NCBI GenBank assembly: GCA_030430075.1
Contig: JAUIGN010000034.1
Location: forward strand, 20,511 to 84,510
Reading direction: 5' to 3'
Length of the DNA: 64,000 nucleotides
Source of the DNA: a bacterium
Lineage (GTDB): Bacteria; Planctomycetota; Planctomycetia; Pirellulales; Pirellulaceae
Below are positions 8,918 to 17,968 of this stretch, piece after piece (positions within the stretch are counted from its first letter, which is position 1; each line of letters opens with the position of its first letter). The notes below the pieces were generated by a model. The model was not told the origin of the DNA. It ran no database searches and saw only the letters and a program-made list of their open reading frames with translations. A program made the translations under genes and the position numbers.

Positions 8918-10228
8918 ATGAAAGTCATACCCTCCCTGACTCTGGCCGTGGTGCTTGTCTGCGGCGCAGTCCAAGCCGACGACTGGCCCCAATGGATGGG
9001 TCCGCAGCGCGACAACGTGTGGCGCGAATCGGGCATCATGCAGAAGTTTCCGGCAGACGGTCCACGCGTGCTGTGGCGGTCGCCGGTTGCCGGCGGATAC
9101 GCCGGACCCGCGGTCGCTGAAGGGCGAGTCTATGTGACCGACTACGTTACGACCGACGACGTGAAAGTCGACAACTTTGACCGGAAGAAATTCTCCGGAA
9201 CCGAACGCGTGCTCTGCCTCGAGGAACATTCGGGCAAACTGATCTGGAAGCACGAGTACCCGGTTCAGTATGGCATCTCTTATCCCGCCGGCCCCCGCTG
9301 CACACCCAATGTTCATCAGGGAAAGGTCTATACGCTGGGAGCCGAGGGACACCTCTTCTGCTTCGAAGCCGCGACGGGGAAAGTTGTCTGGTCGAAAGAG
9401 CTGCCGCGCGACTATCAGACCAAGACGGCCCTCTGGGGCTACGCCGGTCATCCGTTGATCGACGGCCAGAAGCTGATCTGTGTGGCCGGCGGCGAGGGTT
9501 CTCACGCCGTCGCCTTGAATAAGGACACGGGAGAAGAGCTGTGGCGTTGCCTCACCTCGCCCGAACAAGGGTACTCGCCGCCCAAAATTATCCAGGCAGC
9601 CGGCGTTCGGCAGTTGATTCTGTTTCACCCCCGCGGGCTGGCCTCCGTCGACCCGGAAACGGGCCAGGAATACTGGTCAGTTGAGTACGAAGCTTCGAAC
9701 GGCTCGGCGATCATGACGCCGATCCACGCGGACAACAACCTGGTCTATGTTGCCGGGTATTCGAATAAGAACATGCTGGTCGAATTGGCCACCGACCGGC
9801 CGGCTGCCAAGATGGTTTGGCGCGACAAGCCGCGAACCGCCATCTCACCGGTCAACGTCCAGCCGTTCCTGGTGGATCGTACCGTCTACGGATTCGACCA
9901 GAGCGGCAAGCTGACCGCCATGGACCTGGCCACCGGTGATCGACTGTGGCAGACCAGCGAGCCGCTCGACGCCAAACGGGCCGTCGGCAGTGGGACCGCG
10001 TTCCTGGTCAAGAACGGGGACCGGTTCTGGATGTTCAACGAGCGGGGTGAGCTGTTGATCACCAAGCTCTCGCCGGAAGGCTATGAAGAGATCGATCGCG
10101 CAAAAGTGATCGAGCCCACCAACCTGGCGTTCGGCCGTGACGTCGTCTGGAGCGCGCCGGCCTGGGCCAATCGGCATGCGTACATCCGCAACGACAAGGA
10201 GTGCATCTGCGTCGACCTGGCCGAATGA
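8918..10228 (+). CDS. Secreted PQQ-like beta-propeller repeat protein
   Basis: The 436-residue protein has a signal peptide (VIPSLTLAVVLVCGAVQA, cleavage near residue 20) and then DDWPQWMGPQRDNVWRESG, the usual start of planctomycete outer-membrane-assembly BamB/PQQ-like propellers. Blade motifs repeat as GRVYVTD, LEEHSGKLIWKHE, AATGKVVWSKEL, NKDTGEELWRC and DLATGDRLWQT. These W-repeats form an eight-bladed propeller; no catalytic quinoprotein residues are evident, so a binding or scaffold role is more likely than dehydrogenase activity. AAAGGAAG lies 7 bases before the start. It follows the methyltransferase by 40 bp and may share its transcript. Confidence 0.88.
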   Translation: MKVIPSLTLAVVLVCGAVQADDWPQWMGPQRDNVWRESGIMQKFPADGPRVLWRSPVAGGYAGPAVAEGRVYVTDYVTTDDVKVDNFDRKKFSGTERVLCLEEHSGKLIWKHEYPVQYGISYPAGPRCTPNVHQGKVYTLGAEGHLFCFEAATGKVVWSKELPRDYQTKTALWGYAGHPLIDGQKLICVAGGEGSHAVALNKDTGEELWRCLTSPEQGYSPPKIIQAAGVRQLILFHPRGLASVDPETGQEYWSVEYEASNGSAIMTPIHADNNLVYVAGYSNKNMLVELATDRPAAKMVWRDKPRTAISPVNVQPFLVDRTVYGFDQSGKLTAMDLATGDRLWQTSEPLDAKRAVGSGTAFLVKNGDRFWMFNERGELLITKLSPEGYEEIDRAKVIEPTNLAFGRDVVWSAPAWANRHAYIRNDKECICVDLAE

Positions 10229-10280
10229 GGGCCGGCCTGCGACGGTCGCCCAATCACGGCGATCCCGGAAAATTCATCTG

Positions 10281-10346
10281 CCCTTGGGCGTAAACCCCGG
10301 TTCCGTTGAGCAGAGAGCAAACCGGACGCGGACGCGTTCCGGCAGG
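10281..10346 (+). repeat. Family B two-hairpin repeat, copy 1
   Basis: The element contains CCCCGGTTCCGTTGAG, then AGAGCAAACCGGACGCG and the right-hand hairpin ending CGCGTTCCGG. It lies downstream of the PQQ gene and 55 bp from a family C hairpin. Related copies are at 18150, 36666 (reverse), 44223 (reverse, diverged), 45827 (reverse, half) and 58863. Confidence 0.75.
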
Positions 10347-10400
10347 GATACGGAGCGGTTTGGATCAATTGGCCACAAGCGCGACGGAATTGCAGGAATT

Positions 10401-10434
10401 GTCATGCACAGCATGACCAACGGACTTGCGGAAC
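10401..10434 (+). repeat. Family C hairpin repeat, copy 2
   Basis: The perfect stem GTCATGC-ACA-GCATGAC is followed by CAACGGACTTGCGGAACC. A second partial GCATGACCTGCGGAAC follows at 10441, suggesting local duplication. It sits in the convergent region between the PQQ gene and ugd. Confidence 0.75.
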
Positions 10435-10474
10435 CGCACGGCATGACCTGCGGAACGGGTGTTCCACCGTCTGG

Positions 10475-11794
10475 TCAGGTGGCGGGGCTTACGGTCCGCC
10501 GGCCGATGGAATGGTACGTGAAGCCTTCTTCCTGCATTTGCTCCGGGTCGTAGAGGTTGCGCCCGTCAAAGACCAACGGGGTGTTCAGCCGGCGACGCAT
10601 TTCGGGGAAATTGGGATGACGAAACTCGCTCCATTCCGTGCAGATGGCCAATGCGTCGGCCCCTTCCAGGGCATCGTTGGGTTGCGTTGCGTACTTGATT
10701 CGGCTGCCGTAGATGTCGCGAACATTGGCGGTTGCTTCGGGGTCGTGGACCTGCACCTGGGCGCCTTGCTCCAGCATGCGGTCGATCAGGACCAGCGCGG
10801 GAGCTTCCCGGATATCGTCGGTCCGAGGTTTGAATGCCAGACCCCAGACGGCGATCGTCTTGCCTGACAATTGGCCGTCAAAGTGGGTTTCGATTTTCTC
10901 GATCAAGACGTGCTTCTGCCGATTGTTGACGTCGTCGACGGAATCCATGATCCGTGGTTCGACGCCCACATTCCGGGCGATGCTGGCCAGTGCCCGGACG
11001 TCCTTCGGAAAACAACTGCCGCCGTAGCCGCAACCGGGGAACAGGAATGCAAAGCCGATCCGCTGGTCGTGGCCGATCCCGCGGCGGACATCGTTAATAT
11101 CGCCGTTCATCTTTTCGCAGATGTTGGCCATCTCGTTGATAAAACTGATCTTGGTCGAGAGCAGCGCGTTGGCCACGTACTTGGTCAATTCGGCGCTTTC
11201 CGGAGACATCACCAGGAAGGGGTGTTCCGTCCGCAAAAAGGGCGCGTAGAGCTCGCGGAGCACTTCGGCGTTCTCCTTCGTGCGGACGCCGACCACCACG
11301 CGATCCGGATACATGAAATCGTTGATCGCCGCGCCTTCCTTGAGAAACTCGGGATTGCTGGCGACGTGGCACTCTCTGCCCGTCAACTCTTTGAGCCGCT
11401 GGTAGGCCATTTCGTTGGTGCCGACCGGCACCGTGCTCTTGATCACCACGATCGCCTCGTCGGGCAGATGCGGCGCGATCTGATCGACCACAATCTTGAG
11501 CGCCGTGAGATCGGCCGATCCATCCTCGGATTGAGGTGTCCCGACGGCCAGGTAGACCAGGTCGGCCTGCTTGATCGAGTGCGGCAGGTTGGTCGTAAAA
11601 TGCAGCCGCCCTTGCGCTACGCAACGGAGAACAAGCTCGCTCAAACCGGGCTCGTAAATCGGGATCTGCCCCTGATTCAACTGCTCGATCTTCTGTTCGT
11701 CGATGTCCACGCAGGTGACTTCATTACCGCTGTCCGCGAAGCAGGTTCCCGAGACGAGTCCGACGTATCCGGTTCCGACGACTGCAATTTTCAC
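10475..11794 (-). CDS. ugd: UDP-glucose 6-dehydrogenase
   Basis: The 439-residue enzyme oxidises UDP-glucose twice with NAD to UDP-glucuronate, a precursor of acidic polysaccharides and UDP-pentoses. The N-terminal Rossmann motif is GTGYVG at 7-12. SNPEFLKEG lies at 146-154 and the catalytic cysteine Cys261 in CGYGGSCFPKD. The start is GTG at 11794 with AAAGGAG upstream. It overlaps the stop of the upstream epimerase gene by 4 bp (GTGA), so the two nucleotide-sugar enzymes are translationally coupled. All three family domains are present at normal length. Confidence 0.95.
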   Translation of the reverse strand: MKIAVVGTGYVGLVSGTCFADSGNEVTCVDIDEQKIEQLNQGQIPIYEPGLSELVLRCVAQGRLHFTTNLPHSIKQADLVYLAVGTPQSEDGSADLTALKIVVDQIAPHLPDEAIVVIKSTVPVGTNEMAYQRLKELTGRECHVASNPEFLKEGAAINDFMYPDRVVVGVRTKENAEVLRELYAPFLRTEHPFLVMSPESAELTKYVANALLSTKISFINEMANICEKMNGDINDVRRGIGHDQRIGFAFLFPGCGYGGSCFPKDVRALASIARNVGVEPRIMDSVDDVNNRQKHVLIEKIETHFDGQLSGKTIAVWGLAFKPRTDDIREAPALVLIDRMLEQGAQVQVHDPEATANVRDIYGSRIKYATQPNDALEGADALAICTEWSEFRHPNFPEMRRRLNTPLVFDGRNLYDPEQMQEEGFTYHSIGRRTVSPAT

Positions 11795-12741
11795 GGCGAC
11801 TCACTCCTTTGTTGCCAATACTCGAGAAGATCCCTGAGCGTGGTCTTGATGTCGATCTGTGGTTTCCAGTGGGTATGCGACGTAATTCGCGTGATGTCGG
11901 CGATGGGATGCTGCCGCCGTCCGGGGTGGGTTTCTACGACTTCGCGGCGGCTGCCGAGAAGGGCGAAAAACTGCTCCAGCAAGTCACCGCTCCGGTGGCA
12001 AACGCCGCTGCCGACGTTGTAGACGGTTTGCGGCTTTCCGTCCACAACAAGTGCACGATACGCTCGCACGACATCCCGCACGTCCGAAAGGTCCAGGAAG
12101 GCGTCCCGGCAGAGGATCCGCAGCGGCCCCTGCCGGCCGGCCGTCAACTGGCTCGCCCAGTCGGGCAGGATCATCTGTGGCGACTGGCGAGGTCCGGAAT
12201 GCTGAAACGCCCGGGCAATGACCGCATCCACTCGACCCGTTCGAGCGGCCGCGGCCACCAACCGCTCCGCTGCCAGCTTCGACTTGCCATAACCGCGTAA
12301 CGGACCCAGGGGCGCATCTTCCGCGACAACCGGCTGCTCGGGTTGGACCGGCGCATAAACGTAGCAGCTGCTGGCCAGCAGCAGTCGCGGCTGGTGAGGC
12401 ATTGGCGTGATCAGATCCAGGACCGCAGCCGTTCCCTGCACATTGACCTGCCGGGCTTCGGCTGTCGGTTCGTCGGCTCCACACGCGCCGGGAACACTGA
12501 TGGCCGCCAGGTGGTAGACGGCTTGCGGGGCGAATTCAATCACCTCGCGGCGATACGGTTCCGCCAATGGCCGGCGGATGTCCCAGGGGATCATGGGGAC
12601 GCGATCGGTCATGTCGGCGGCCACTTCGGCCGGCCAACTCCCGCTCCGCGAACATCCCATGACCGTGTCGCCGGCGGCCAGCAGATGCTCGGCCAGGTGC
12701 GTTCCCACGAATCCGCCGATCCCGCAAATCAATGCTCTCAC
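11791..12741 (-). CDS. NAD-dependent sugar epimerase/dehydratase (extended SDR)
   Basis: The 316-residue protein has the extended-SDR NAD motif GIGGFVG at 7-13 and the active-site pair Tyr151/Lys155 in YGKSK, with a Ser124-Ser125 region (LLASSCYVYAP). The middle (HSGPRQSPQMILPDWASQL) and LDLSDVRDVVRAY segments resemble the GDP-mannose 4,6-dehydratase/RmlD-like branch. It acts on a nucleotide sugar, with the exact reaction unassigned. Start GTG at 12741 is chosen because GGGAG precedes it and the Rossmann strand begins there; an ATG at 12843 adds 34 residues without homology. It is coupled to ugd, supporting a role in exopolysaccharide or lipopolysaccharide precursors. Confidence 0.85.
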   Translation of the reverse strand: MRALICGIGGFVGTHLAEHLLAAGDTVMGCSRSGSWPAEVAADMTDRVPMIPWDIRRPLAEPYRREVIEFAPQAVYHLAAISVPGACGADEPTAEARQVNVQGTAAVLDLITPMPHQPRLLLASSCYVYAPVQPEQPVVAEDAPLGPLRGYGKSKLAAERLVAAAARTGRVDAVIARAFQHSGPRQSPQMILPDWASQLTAGRQGPLRILCRDAFLDLSDVRDVVRAYRALVVDGKPQTVYNVGSGVCHRSGDLLEQFFALLGSRREVVETHPGRRQHPIADITRITSHTHWKPQIDIKTTLRDLLEYWQQRSESP

Positions 12742-13085
12742 GAGGGCTCCCTGGCAACGTGCGTCAGATCGGCAAGCCACATCGGGGCGGCCGGCGCCGG
12801 CAGACGCGATGTGGCTCGGCCGTGATCTTGAACGAACCACCATCGGTCAGCGAGACGCCAACGGCGACACGAATTCATCAAGCGATCCTTCGAGCGGCTG
12901 GCATGACTGGAATTGGAGAGCTCCGGTCCGTCAATTCGAAAGGGTTGGAGACCCGCGCGTAACGTTTGTGTTAACGAACCTTAGTTGGACAGCGCCAAGT
13001 TCGAAGATTTCCACAACATGCTGAAGCTAGCACTTCGCTGCAGTCGCAACATATGGTGCTTTTTCGTGAACTTGGCGCTGTCCAA
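12742..13085. other. Intergenic region between gyrA stop and epimerase start
   Basis: The right third is the MITE-like element at 12985-13085. A lone degenerate family A unit (GGTTGGAGACCCGCGC) lies at 12943-12958. The remainder shows no gene or clear promoter. Confidence 0.5.
12985..13085. mobile_element. 101-bp MITE-like element with perfect 18-bp terminal inverted repeats
   Basis: The left end TTGGACAGCGCCAAGTTC (12985-13002) is exactly repeated in inverse at 13068-13085. Both ends are flanked by TTAG (12981-12984 and 13086-13089), as expected for a 4-bp target duplication. The interior has no coding capacity and contains a small hairpin near GAAGCTAGCACTTC. A YTAR-type 4-bp duplication is known for the IS5 group, so mobilisation by such a transposase is possible (inference). 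The right copy of TTAG contains the gyrA stop codon. A long-stem transcription terminator is the alternative reading. Confidence 0.6.
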
Positions 13086-15779
13086 TTAGGCGTCGCTGCC
13101 TTCCGCAGCAGCCCCGTCATCGGCCGCGGGGGCCTGGCCGCCATCGTCGTCGTCATCTTTCGGCACCCGCACGACGGCAGCCAGCTTGTCGCCTTGATCC
13201 AGATTCATGATCCGCACGCCCTGCGTATTACGTCCGATGATCCCGATCTCTTGAACGGCAATCCGTTGTATCTTTCCGCGGGCCGTCATCATCATGACTT
13301 CGCTGTCGTCCTCGACGCGCGAAATCCCGATCACATTGCCGTTACGCGGGGTCGTCTTGATGTCGCGCAAACCCTTACCGCCTCGTCGCTGCGTGCGGTA
13401 GCGGGCGCTGGACGAAACGTCCTCATTGGCCTCGTCGCCCGCACCCTCGTCCGCTGCCGACGACTCGCTGTGGCCGAACTGGGTCCGCTTGCCGTAGCCG
13501 TTTTCGCAGACCGTCAGGAGGCAAGCAGCCGGATCCGCCACGACCATTCCGACCAGTTCGTCCGCCTTGCCCAATTGAATGCCTTTCACGCCCGACGTAT
13601 TCCGACCCATCGAACGGCAATCGGCTTCACTGAAGCGGATCGCCATACCCTTGGCGGTGGCGAGCACAATGTCGTCGCCCGGTTTGGTCACGACCACATC
13701 GACCAGTTCGTCGTCATCGCGCAGCTTGATGGCGATGATTCCGCCTTGCCGCGGCCGTCCGTATTCGGTCAGCAAGGTCTTCTTGACGAGCCCCTTGCGG
13801 GTCGCCATCGTGAGGCAGTGATCGGGAAGGTTGAAGTCGCGGACCGCGCGGCAATCGGCGATCTTTTCGCCTTCGTCCAGGCTCAGCAGGTTGACGATCG
13901 CCCGCCCGCGGCTCTCGCGGCTCAATTGGGGCAGCCCGTAGACCTTTTGCCAATACACCTTTCCCTTGTTCGTGAAGAACAAGAGGTAATCGTGGGTGCT
14001 GGCCACGAACAGGTGTTCAATGGGATCTTCGTCTTCGGTCTTGGCCCCTTTGAGGCCCTTTCCACCGCGCCGCTGAGCCCGGTAGATGCTGGCCGGCGTC
14101 CGCTTGATGTAGCCGCTGTGACTGATCGAGACGACCATCGTCTCTTCGGTGATCAGATCTTCCATGTCGACGTTGCCGAGCTCCTCGCCGGAGATGACGG
14201 TGCGTCGAGGTTCACCGAAACGTTTCTCGAGCTGCTCGGTGTCTTCACGGATGATGGCCAGGATGTTGGCTTCGTCCGAGAGAATCCGGAGGTACTCGGT
14301 GATCTCCTCCAGCAGCTTGGCGTGTTCGCCGGCCAACCGTTCCTGCTCGAGGTTGACCAATTGGCCGAGCGTCATGCGGAGGATTGCGTCCGCCTGCACG
14401 GCCGTCAGGTAGTAGGTGTCGGCGACGCCCCGCTCCTCCTGAAATTGCTCGAACCCGGTTTCGCCCAAGGCACGCTGCATCATCGAGGCCGGGCATTCGA
14501 CACCCATCAGGCCGGTCTTGGCTTCTGCCTGCGTGCCGGACGCGCGAATGATGCGGATGATCTCGTCAATGTCCGCCAGCGCCAGCAGGAGCCCTTCGAT
14601 CGTATGTTTTCTTTGCCGCGCCTTCGCCAGCAGGAATTGCGAGCGGCGGCGAATGACCATCGCCCGATGCCGAATGAACTCCTGCAGGATTTCCTTCAGC
14701 GTGAGCGTCCGCGGCTTGCCGTCGACCAGCGCCAAGAGGTTGATCGAGAACGAATCCTGCAGGGGAGAGAACTGGTAAAGCTGGTTGAGCACGACATCGG
14801 CGTCGTGTCCCCGTTTGATGTCAATCTCCAGCCTGACCGGCTCTTTCAGATCGCTGACATCCGTGATCCCCGAGATTCCCTCGATCTTGCCCGTGTTGAC
14901 CAGGGCCGCGATGCGTTCCACCACCCGATCACGGAATTGCTGATAGGGTATCTCGGTGACGACGATGCGGAATTTGCCCTTGGCCTTCTCGACGATCTCC
15001 GTCTTGGCGCGCACAACCACCGTGCTGCGGCCGGTCATGTACCCGCGACGAATGGCACTGCGGCCGCAGATCACGCCGCCCGTAGGAAAGTCCGGCCCCT
15101 GCACGACCTCCAGCAAGTCGTCGATGGGGACTTCGGGATCGTCGATCACTTTGTACAGGGCTTGGCAGATCTCGCGCAGGTTGTGAGGCGGAATCGACGT
15201 CGCCATGCCGACCGCGATCCCCGAGGCACCGTTGACGATCAAGTTGGGGAATTTGGACGGCAGAACCGACGGCTCCATGTTCCGTTCGTCGTACGTCGGA
15301 ATGAAGTCGACCGTGTCCAGCTTGAGGTCGTCCAGGAGCATCGCCGAGACCGCCGACAAGCGGGCCTCGGTATAACGCATGGCGGCCGGCGGCAGCCCGG
15401 CAATCGAGCCGAAATTGCCCTGTTTGTCGACCAGCACGTGCCGCATGTTCCACTCTTGAGCCATCCGCACCAGCGTCGGATAAATCACGCTCTCGCCGTG
15501 CGGGTGGTAGTTGCCGCTGGTGTCGCCGGAGATCTTGGCGCACTTGACGCGACTACTTTGCGGACCCAGGTTCAGGTCGTTCATGGCGACCAGGATCCGC
15601 CGCTGCGATGGCTTTAGTCCGTCGCGCACGTCGGGCAGCGCGCGGCTGACGATGACGCTCATTGCGTACGTCAGGTAGCTCTCTTTGAGCTCGTTCTCGA
15701 TGGACAGGTCGAGCACCGTGCCGCTGTTTTGCGGCAGGCTGTCGGCATTCTCGGGGTCGTGAGGTTCGTTGGGGTCCAA
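13086..15779 (-). CDS. gyrA: DNA gyrase subunit A
   Basis: The 897-residue protein is the cleavage-religation subunit of gyrase, which introduces negative supercoils with GyrB. The N-terminal breakage-reunion domain carries catalytic Tyr136 (AAMRYTEAR) and the quinolone pocket YHPHGESVIYP at 91-101. The C-terminal DNA-wrapping propeller has the GyrA box QRRGGKG at about 568, which separates it from ParC, and a second identical QRRGGKG at about 797. An acidic tail (DDDDDGG) ends the protein. The start is TTG at 15779 with AAAGGAC upstream. No gyrB lies nearby. The stop codon abuts a MITE-like element that leaves the reading frame intact. Confidence 0.96.
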   Translation of the reverse strand: MDPNEPHDPENADSLPQNSGTVLDLSIENELKESYLTYAMSVIVSRALPDVRDGLKPSQRRILVAMNDLNLGPQSSRVKCAKISGDTSGNYHPHGESVIYPTLVRMAQEWNMRHVLVDKQGNFGSIAGLPPAAMRYTEARLSAVSAMLLDDLKLDTVDFIPTYDERNMEPSVLPSKFPNLIVNGASGIAVGMATSIPPHNLREICQALYKVIDDPEVPIDDLLEVVQGPDFPTGGVICGRSAIRRGYMTGRSTVVVRAKTEIVEKAKGKFRIVVTEIPYQQFRDRVVERIAALVNTGKIEGISGITDVSDLKEPVRLEIDIKRGHDADVVLNQLYQFSPLQDSFSINLLALVDGKPRTLTLKEILQEFIRHRAMVIRRRSQFLLAKARQRKHTIEGLLLALADIDEIIRIIRASGTQAEAKTGLMGVECPASMMQRALGETGFEQFQEERGVADTYYLTAVQADAILRMTLGQLVNLEQERLAGEHAKLLEEITEYLRILSDEANILAIIREDTEQLEKRFGEPRRTVISGEELGNVDMEDLITEETMVVSISHSGYIKRTPASIYRAQRRGGKGLKGAKTEDEDPIEHLFVASTHDYLLFFTNKGKVYWQKVYGLPQLSRESRGRAIVNLLSLDEGEKIADCRAVRDFNLPDHCLTMATRKGLVKKTLLTEYGRPRQGGIIAIKLRDDDELVDVVVTKPGDDIVLATAKGMAIRFSEADCRSMGRNTSGVKGIQLGKADELVGMVVADPAACLLTVCENGYGKRTQFGHSESSAADEGAGDEANEDVSSSARYRTQRRGGKGLRDIKTTPRNGNVIGISRVEDDSEVMMMTARGKIQRIAVQEIGIIGRNTQGVRIMNLDQGDKLAAVVRVPKDDDDDGGQAPAADDGAAAEGSDA

Positions 15780-16000
15780 GAACGAGTCCTTTCAATCGGC
15801 GTAACATCTGACGAATACGCGAGATAAGTCCTGGCGAAAGGCGCGCATCCGTTCGGAATCGACAAGCCCTGATCTTAACATTTCCGGCGGCCGCTCACAA
15901 CCACCGGTAGCTTGCCACAAGTGCCGACCTGGAAACAAGTTGAGACGATGGAAACAGGGCCCCGCGAGGGTACCTGGGGGACGCACCCGCGGAGGCCGGT

Positions 16001-17968
16001 TCAGGCTTCGGATTCGGCCGCCCGACGCCGGTCGTCTTCAGCGACCACTTCCTGGCAAACCCAGGTTAGCCGGCCCAGCAGCCGGAAATACAGAAACAGG
16101 GCACCGGCCAGAATGATGGCCGCCACAAAGTTGAGCAGGCCCCATCCGAAAAGCCGCAGCGACCAGCCGGCAATCGCGGTCAGGGAGAGTCCGAGCGACA
16201 TCAGTAGGAACTGAATCCACGTCCCGCGGGCCAGCAGCAGGCTGCGAAAGATGGGCCCGGAAATCGGGTTTACCGGCAACCCGGACTCCAGCGTCGCCAG
16301 CAGATAGATCGGAAACACAATCAGCCCGAACGGCCCGGCCAGGAAACTCACGAACAAGGCACAGAAGATGTACGAGGATTCGAAGAACCAGTCCATGAAA
16401 TTCGCGTCCGGCCAGTTTTCGATGGTCTCCTCGCCATTGGCCGTGTCCTGCGTGACAGCCAGCAGAGTAACGGCCCCCGCAACCAAGATCGCGATTCCGA
16501 AGAAGAACGCGAAGCAGCCCATCATCATGCTCATTAGTTGAGCGACCGGGTCGTCGATCAAGGCCCGCGCGATGGCGCCGTTGATCACCGAGCACTCGAC
16601 CTGGATGGCAAATGCGAAAAGAAGCCAGCGAAGCAGAAACGTCGGATCCTGAAAGCAGTTGAGCACGCCGTTGATCAGGGGGCGCGGCGGCAGTGCTTTG
16701 GCACGGGCCGCTTCTTCTTCGATGTCCGCTTCGGCTTCCGCTTTCCGCAAGGCCGCGTCAGCCGCCACGCGGTCTCCGGCGCCACCCCATTCCGAATTGG
16801 GAAACGACGGTGTGCCGACAGGGACCGGTTGCACCGAGCTGCTGTGGGGGAGCCGGTCGTCGGTGTCCAAGTCGTCCAGGTCGTCGAGCGGACCACTGCC
16901 CAGCGTGTCCCCGCCCCAATCATCGGATGCCGGTCCGTCGCTTAGCGGCGAAGTTCCGCCAGGCAATGTGCCGGCCAGCGGATCGTCGGCCAGCGGATCG
17001 CCGCTCAGCGGATCGCCGCCCAACGGATCGCCGCCTATCTCGTCGCCACCCAACCGATCGCCGCTGGTCCCATCGCTGCCCGATCCCCGCGTGGGAGCCT
17101 CTGCGGTCGGATCCCCAAGGTCCTCCATGCTGGCAAGGTCGGCGGCCGGTTCGAGCCGGAATTCATCGTCGTCGTCCCACGAGCTGGCGGTTTTGCGGAG
17201 CGGCTGGCGGGCTTTCGGGAGCGGCTCGCGGATCTCGAAATGTGAGTGGCAATCCGGACAGCGAATCGTACTGCCGATCTGATCATCGGTCGCGACAAAC
17301 CGCGTGCCGCAGACCGGACAAGGGCCGGAAAACTCGTAGTCCGAGGTAAGGATCTTCTGCCTGGCCGGATGGTCCTCGACCGGCTTGGAGAGATCTTCAT
17401 CGACATGCAACCAGGCTTCGTCATCGGGCGACCCGCTCGGATCATCGGGCGACGATGCGCCTCCCTGACCTGCCTTGGCCGGCTCAGGCAGGTCATCAGC
17501 AAAGCCCAGCTCGTCATCGTCCGCGGCGACAGGTGAGGTGGGACCGGTTGGAATGCCTGGCCCGCCGCCCGTGAACGCCGACCGGGGCAGCTCGTCCGGC
17601 TCATCGGCAAACCCCAACTCGTCGTCCTGGTGGTCCGCTGGACCCTTCTCCGGGGTCGGCGAGGCTGCCGGGATGGTCGCCGGCGGGTTGGCGGCGGCTG
17701 CAACCGGCACATCGTCCGCCAGGGCAAAACCTTGCTCGTTCGAACCGCCATCGTCCACGTCCGGCGGGTCGCGCTCCGGTGGCGGGGAAGGTGATGGCGG
17801 TGGCGAAGGTGATGGCGGCGGGGAAGGTGATGGTGGTGGGGGAGAAGGCGCCGTGAACTCTTCCAGGCACACATCGCAGGTTACCGTCTGGCCGGCCTGC
17901 TGCGGTTGGACGACGACCTCTTCAGCACAGAGTGGGCATTGCAGGCGAATGGGCGGACCGTCGGACAT
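16001..17968 (-). CDS. Zinc-ribbon, low-complexity, multi-pass membrane protein
   Basis: The protein has 655 residues. The N-terminal zinc ribbon has Cys11, 14, 31 and 34 (CPLC and CDVC). A PPPSPS-rich linker follows, encoded by an 18-bp tandem DNA repeat at about 17775-17845. A second ribbon (CPVCGTRF and CPDCHSHF) lies in mid-protein, then a GDPLx repeat tract made by 15-bp tandem DNA near 16975-17045. About 200 C-terminal residues contain four to five hydrophobic segments. The acidic motif DELGFAD recurs in the linker. The architecture, cytoplasmic ribbons tethered to a membrane bundle, is common among uncharacterised planctomycete proteins. Function unknown. Confidence 0.8.
   Translation of the reverse strand: MSDGPPIRLQCPLCAEEVVVQPQQAGQTVTCDVCLEEFTAPSPPPPSPSPPPSPSPPPSPSPPPERDPPDVDDGGSNEQGFALADDVPVAAAANPPATIPAASPTPEKGPADHQDDELGFADEPDELPRSAFTGGGPGIPTGPTSPVAADDDELGFADDLPEPAKAGQGGASSPDDPSGSPDDEAWLHVDEDLSKPVEDHPARQKILTSDYEFSGPCPVCGTRFVATDDQIGSTIRCPDCHSHFEIREPLPKARQPLRKTASSWDDDDEFRLEPAADLASMEDLGDPTAEAPTRGSGSDGTSGDRLGGDEIGGDPLGGDPLSGDPLADDPLAGTLPGGTSPLSDGPASDDWGGDTLGSGPLDDLDDLDTDDRLPHSSSVQPVPVGTPSFPNSEWGGAGDRVAADAALRKAEAEADIEEEAARAKALPPRPLINGVLNCFQDPTFLLRWLLFAFAIQVECSVINGAIARALIDDPVAQLMSMMMGCFAFFFGIAILVAGAVTLLAVTQDTANGEETIENWPDANFMDWFFESSYIFCALFVSFLAGPFGLIVFPIYLLATLESGLPVNPISGPIFRSLLLARGTWIQFLLMSLGLSLTAIAGWSLRLFGWGLLNFVAAIILAGALFLYFRLLGRLTWVCQEVVAEDDRRRAAESEA

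Noticed and set aside
12985..13085. Simple Rho-independent terminator of gyrA
   Set aside because: The arms are 18 bp but separated by 65 bases, there is no following U-run, and TTAG flanks both ends exactly. A mobile-element reading fits better, though termination as a side effect is possible.
13053..15617. 854-codon open frame antisense to gyrA
   Set aside because: It lies wholly opposite a certain gyrA gene, has no homology or ribosome-binding site, and its composition is explained by GC-rich codon use on the other strand. Similar long antisense frames opposite the aldehyde dehydrogenase, Lnt and DUF1501 genes were dropped for the same reason.
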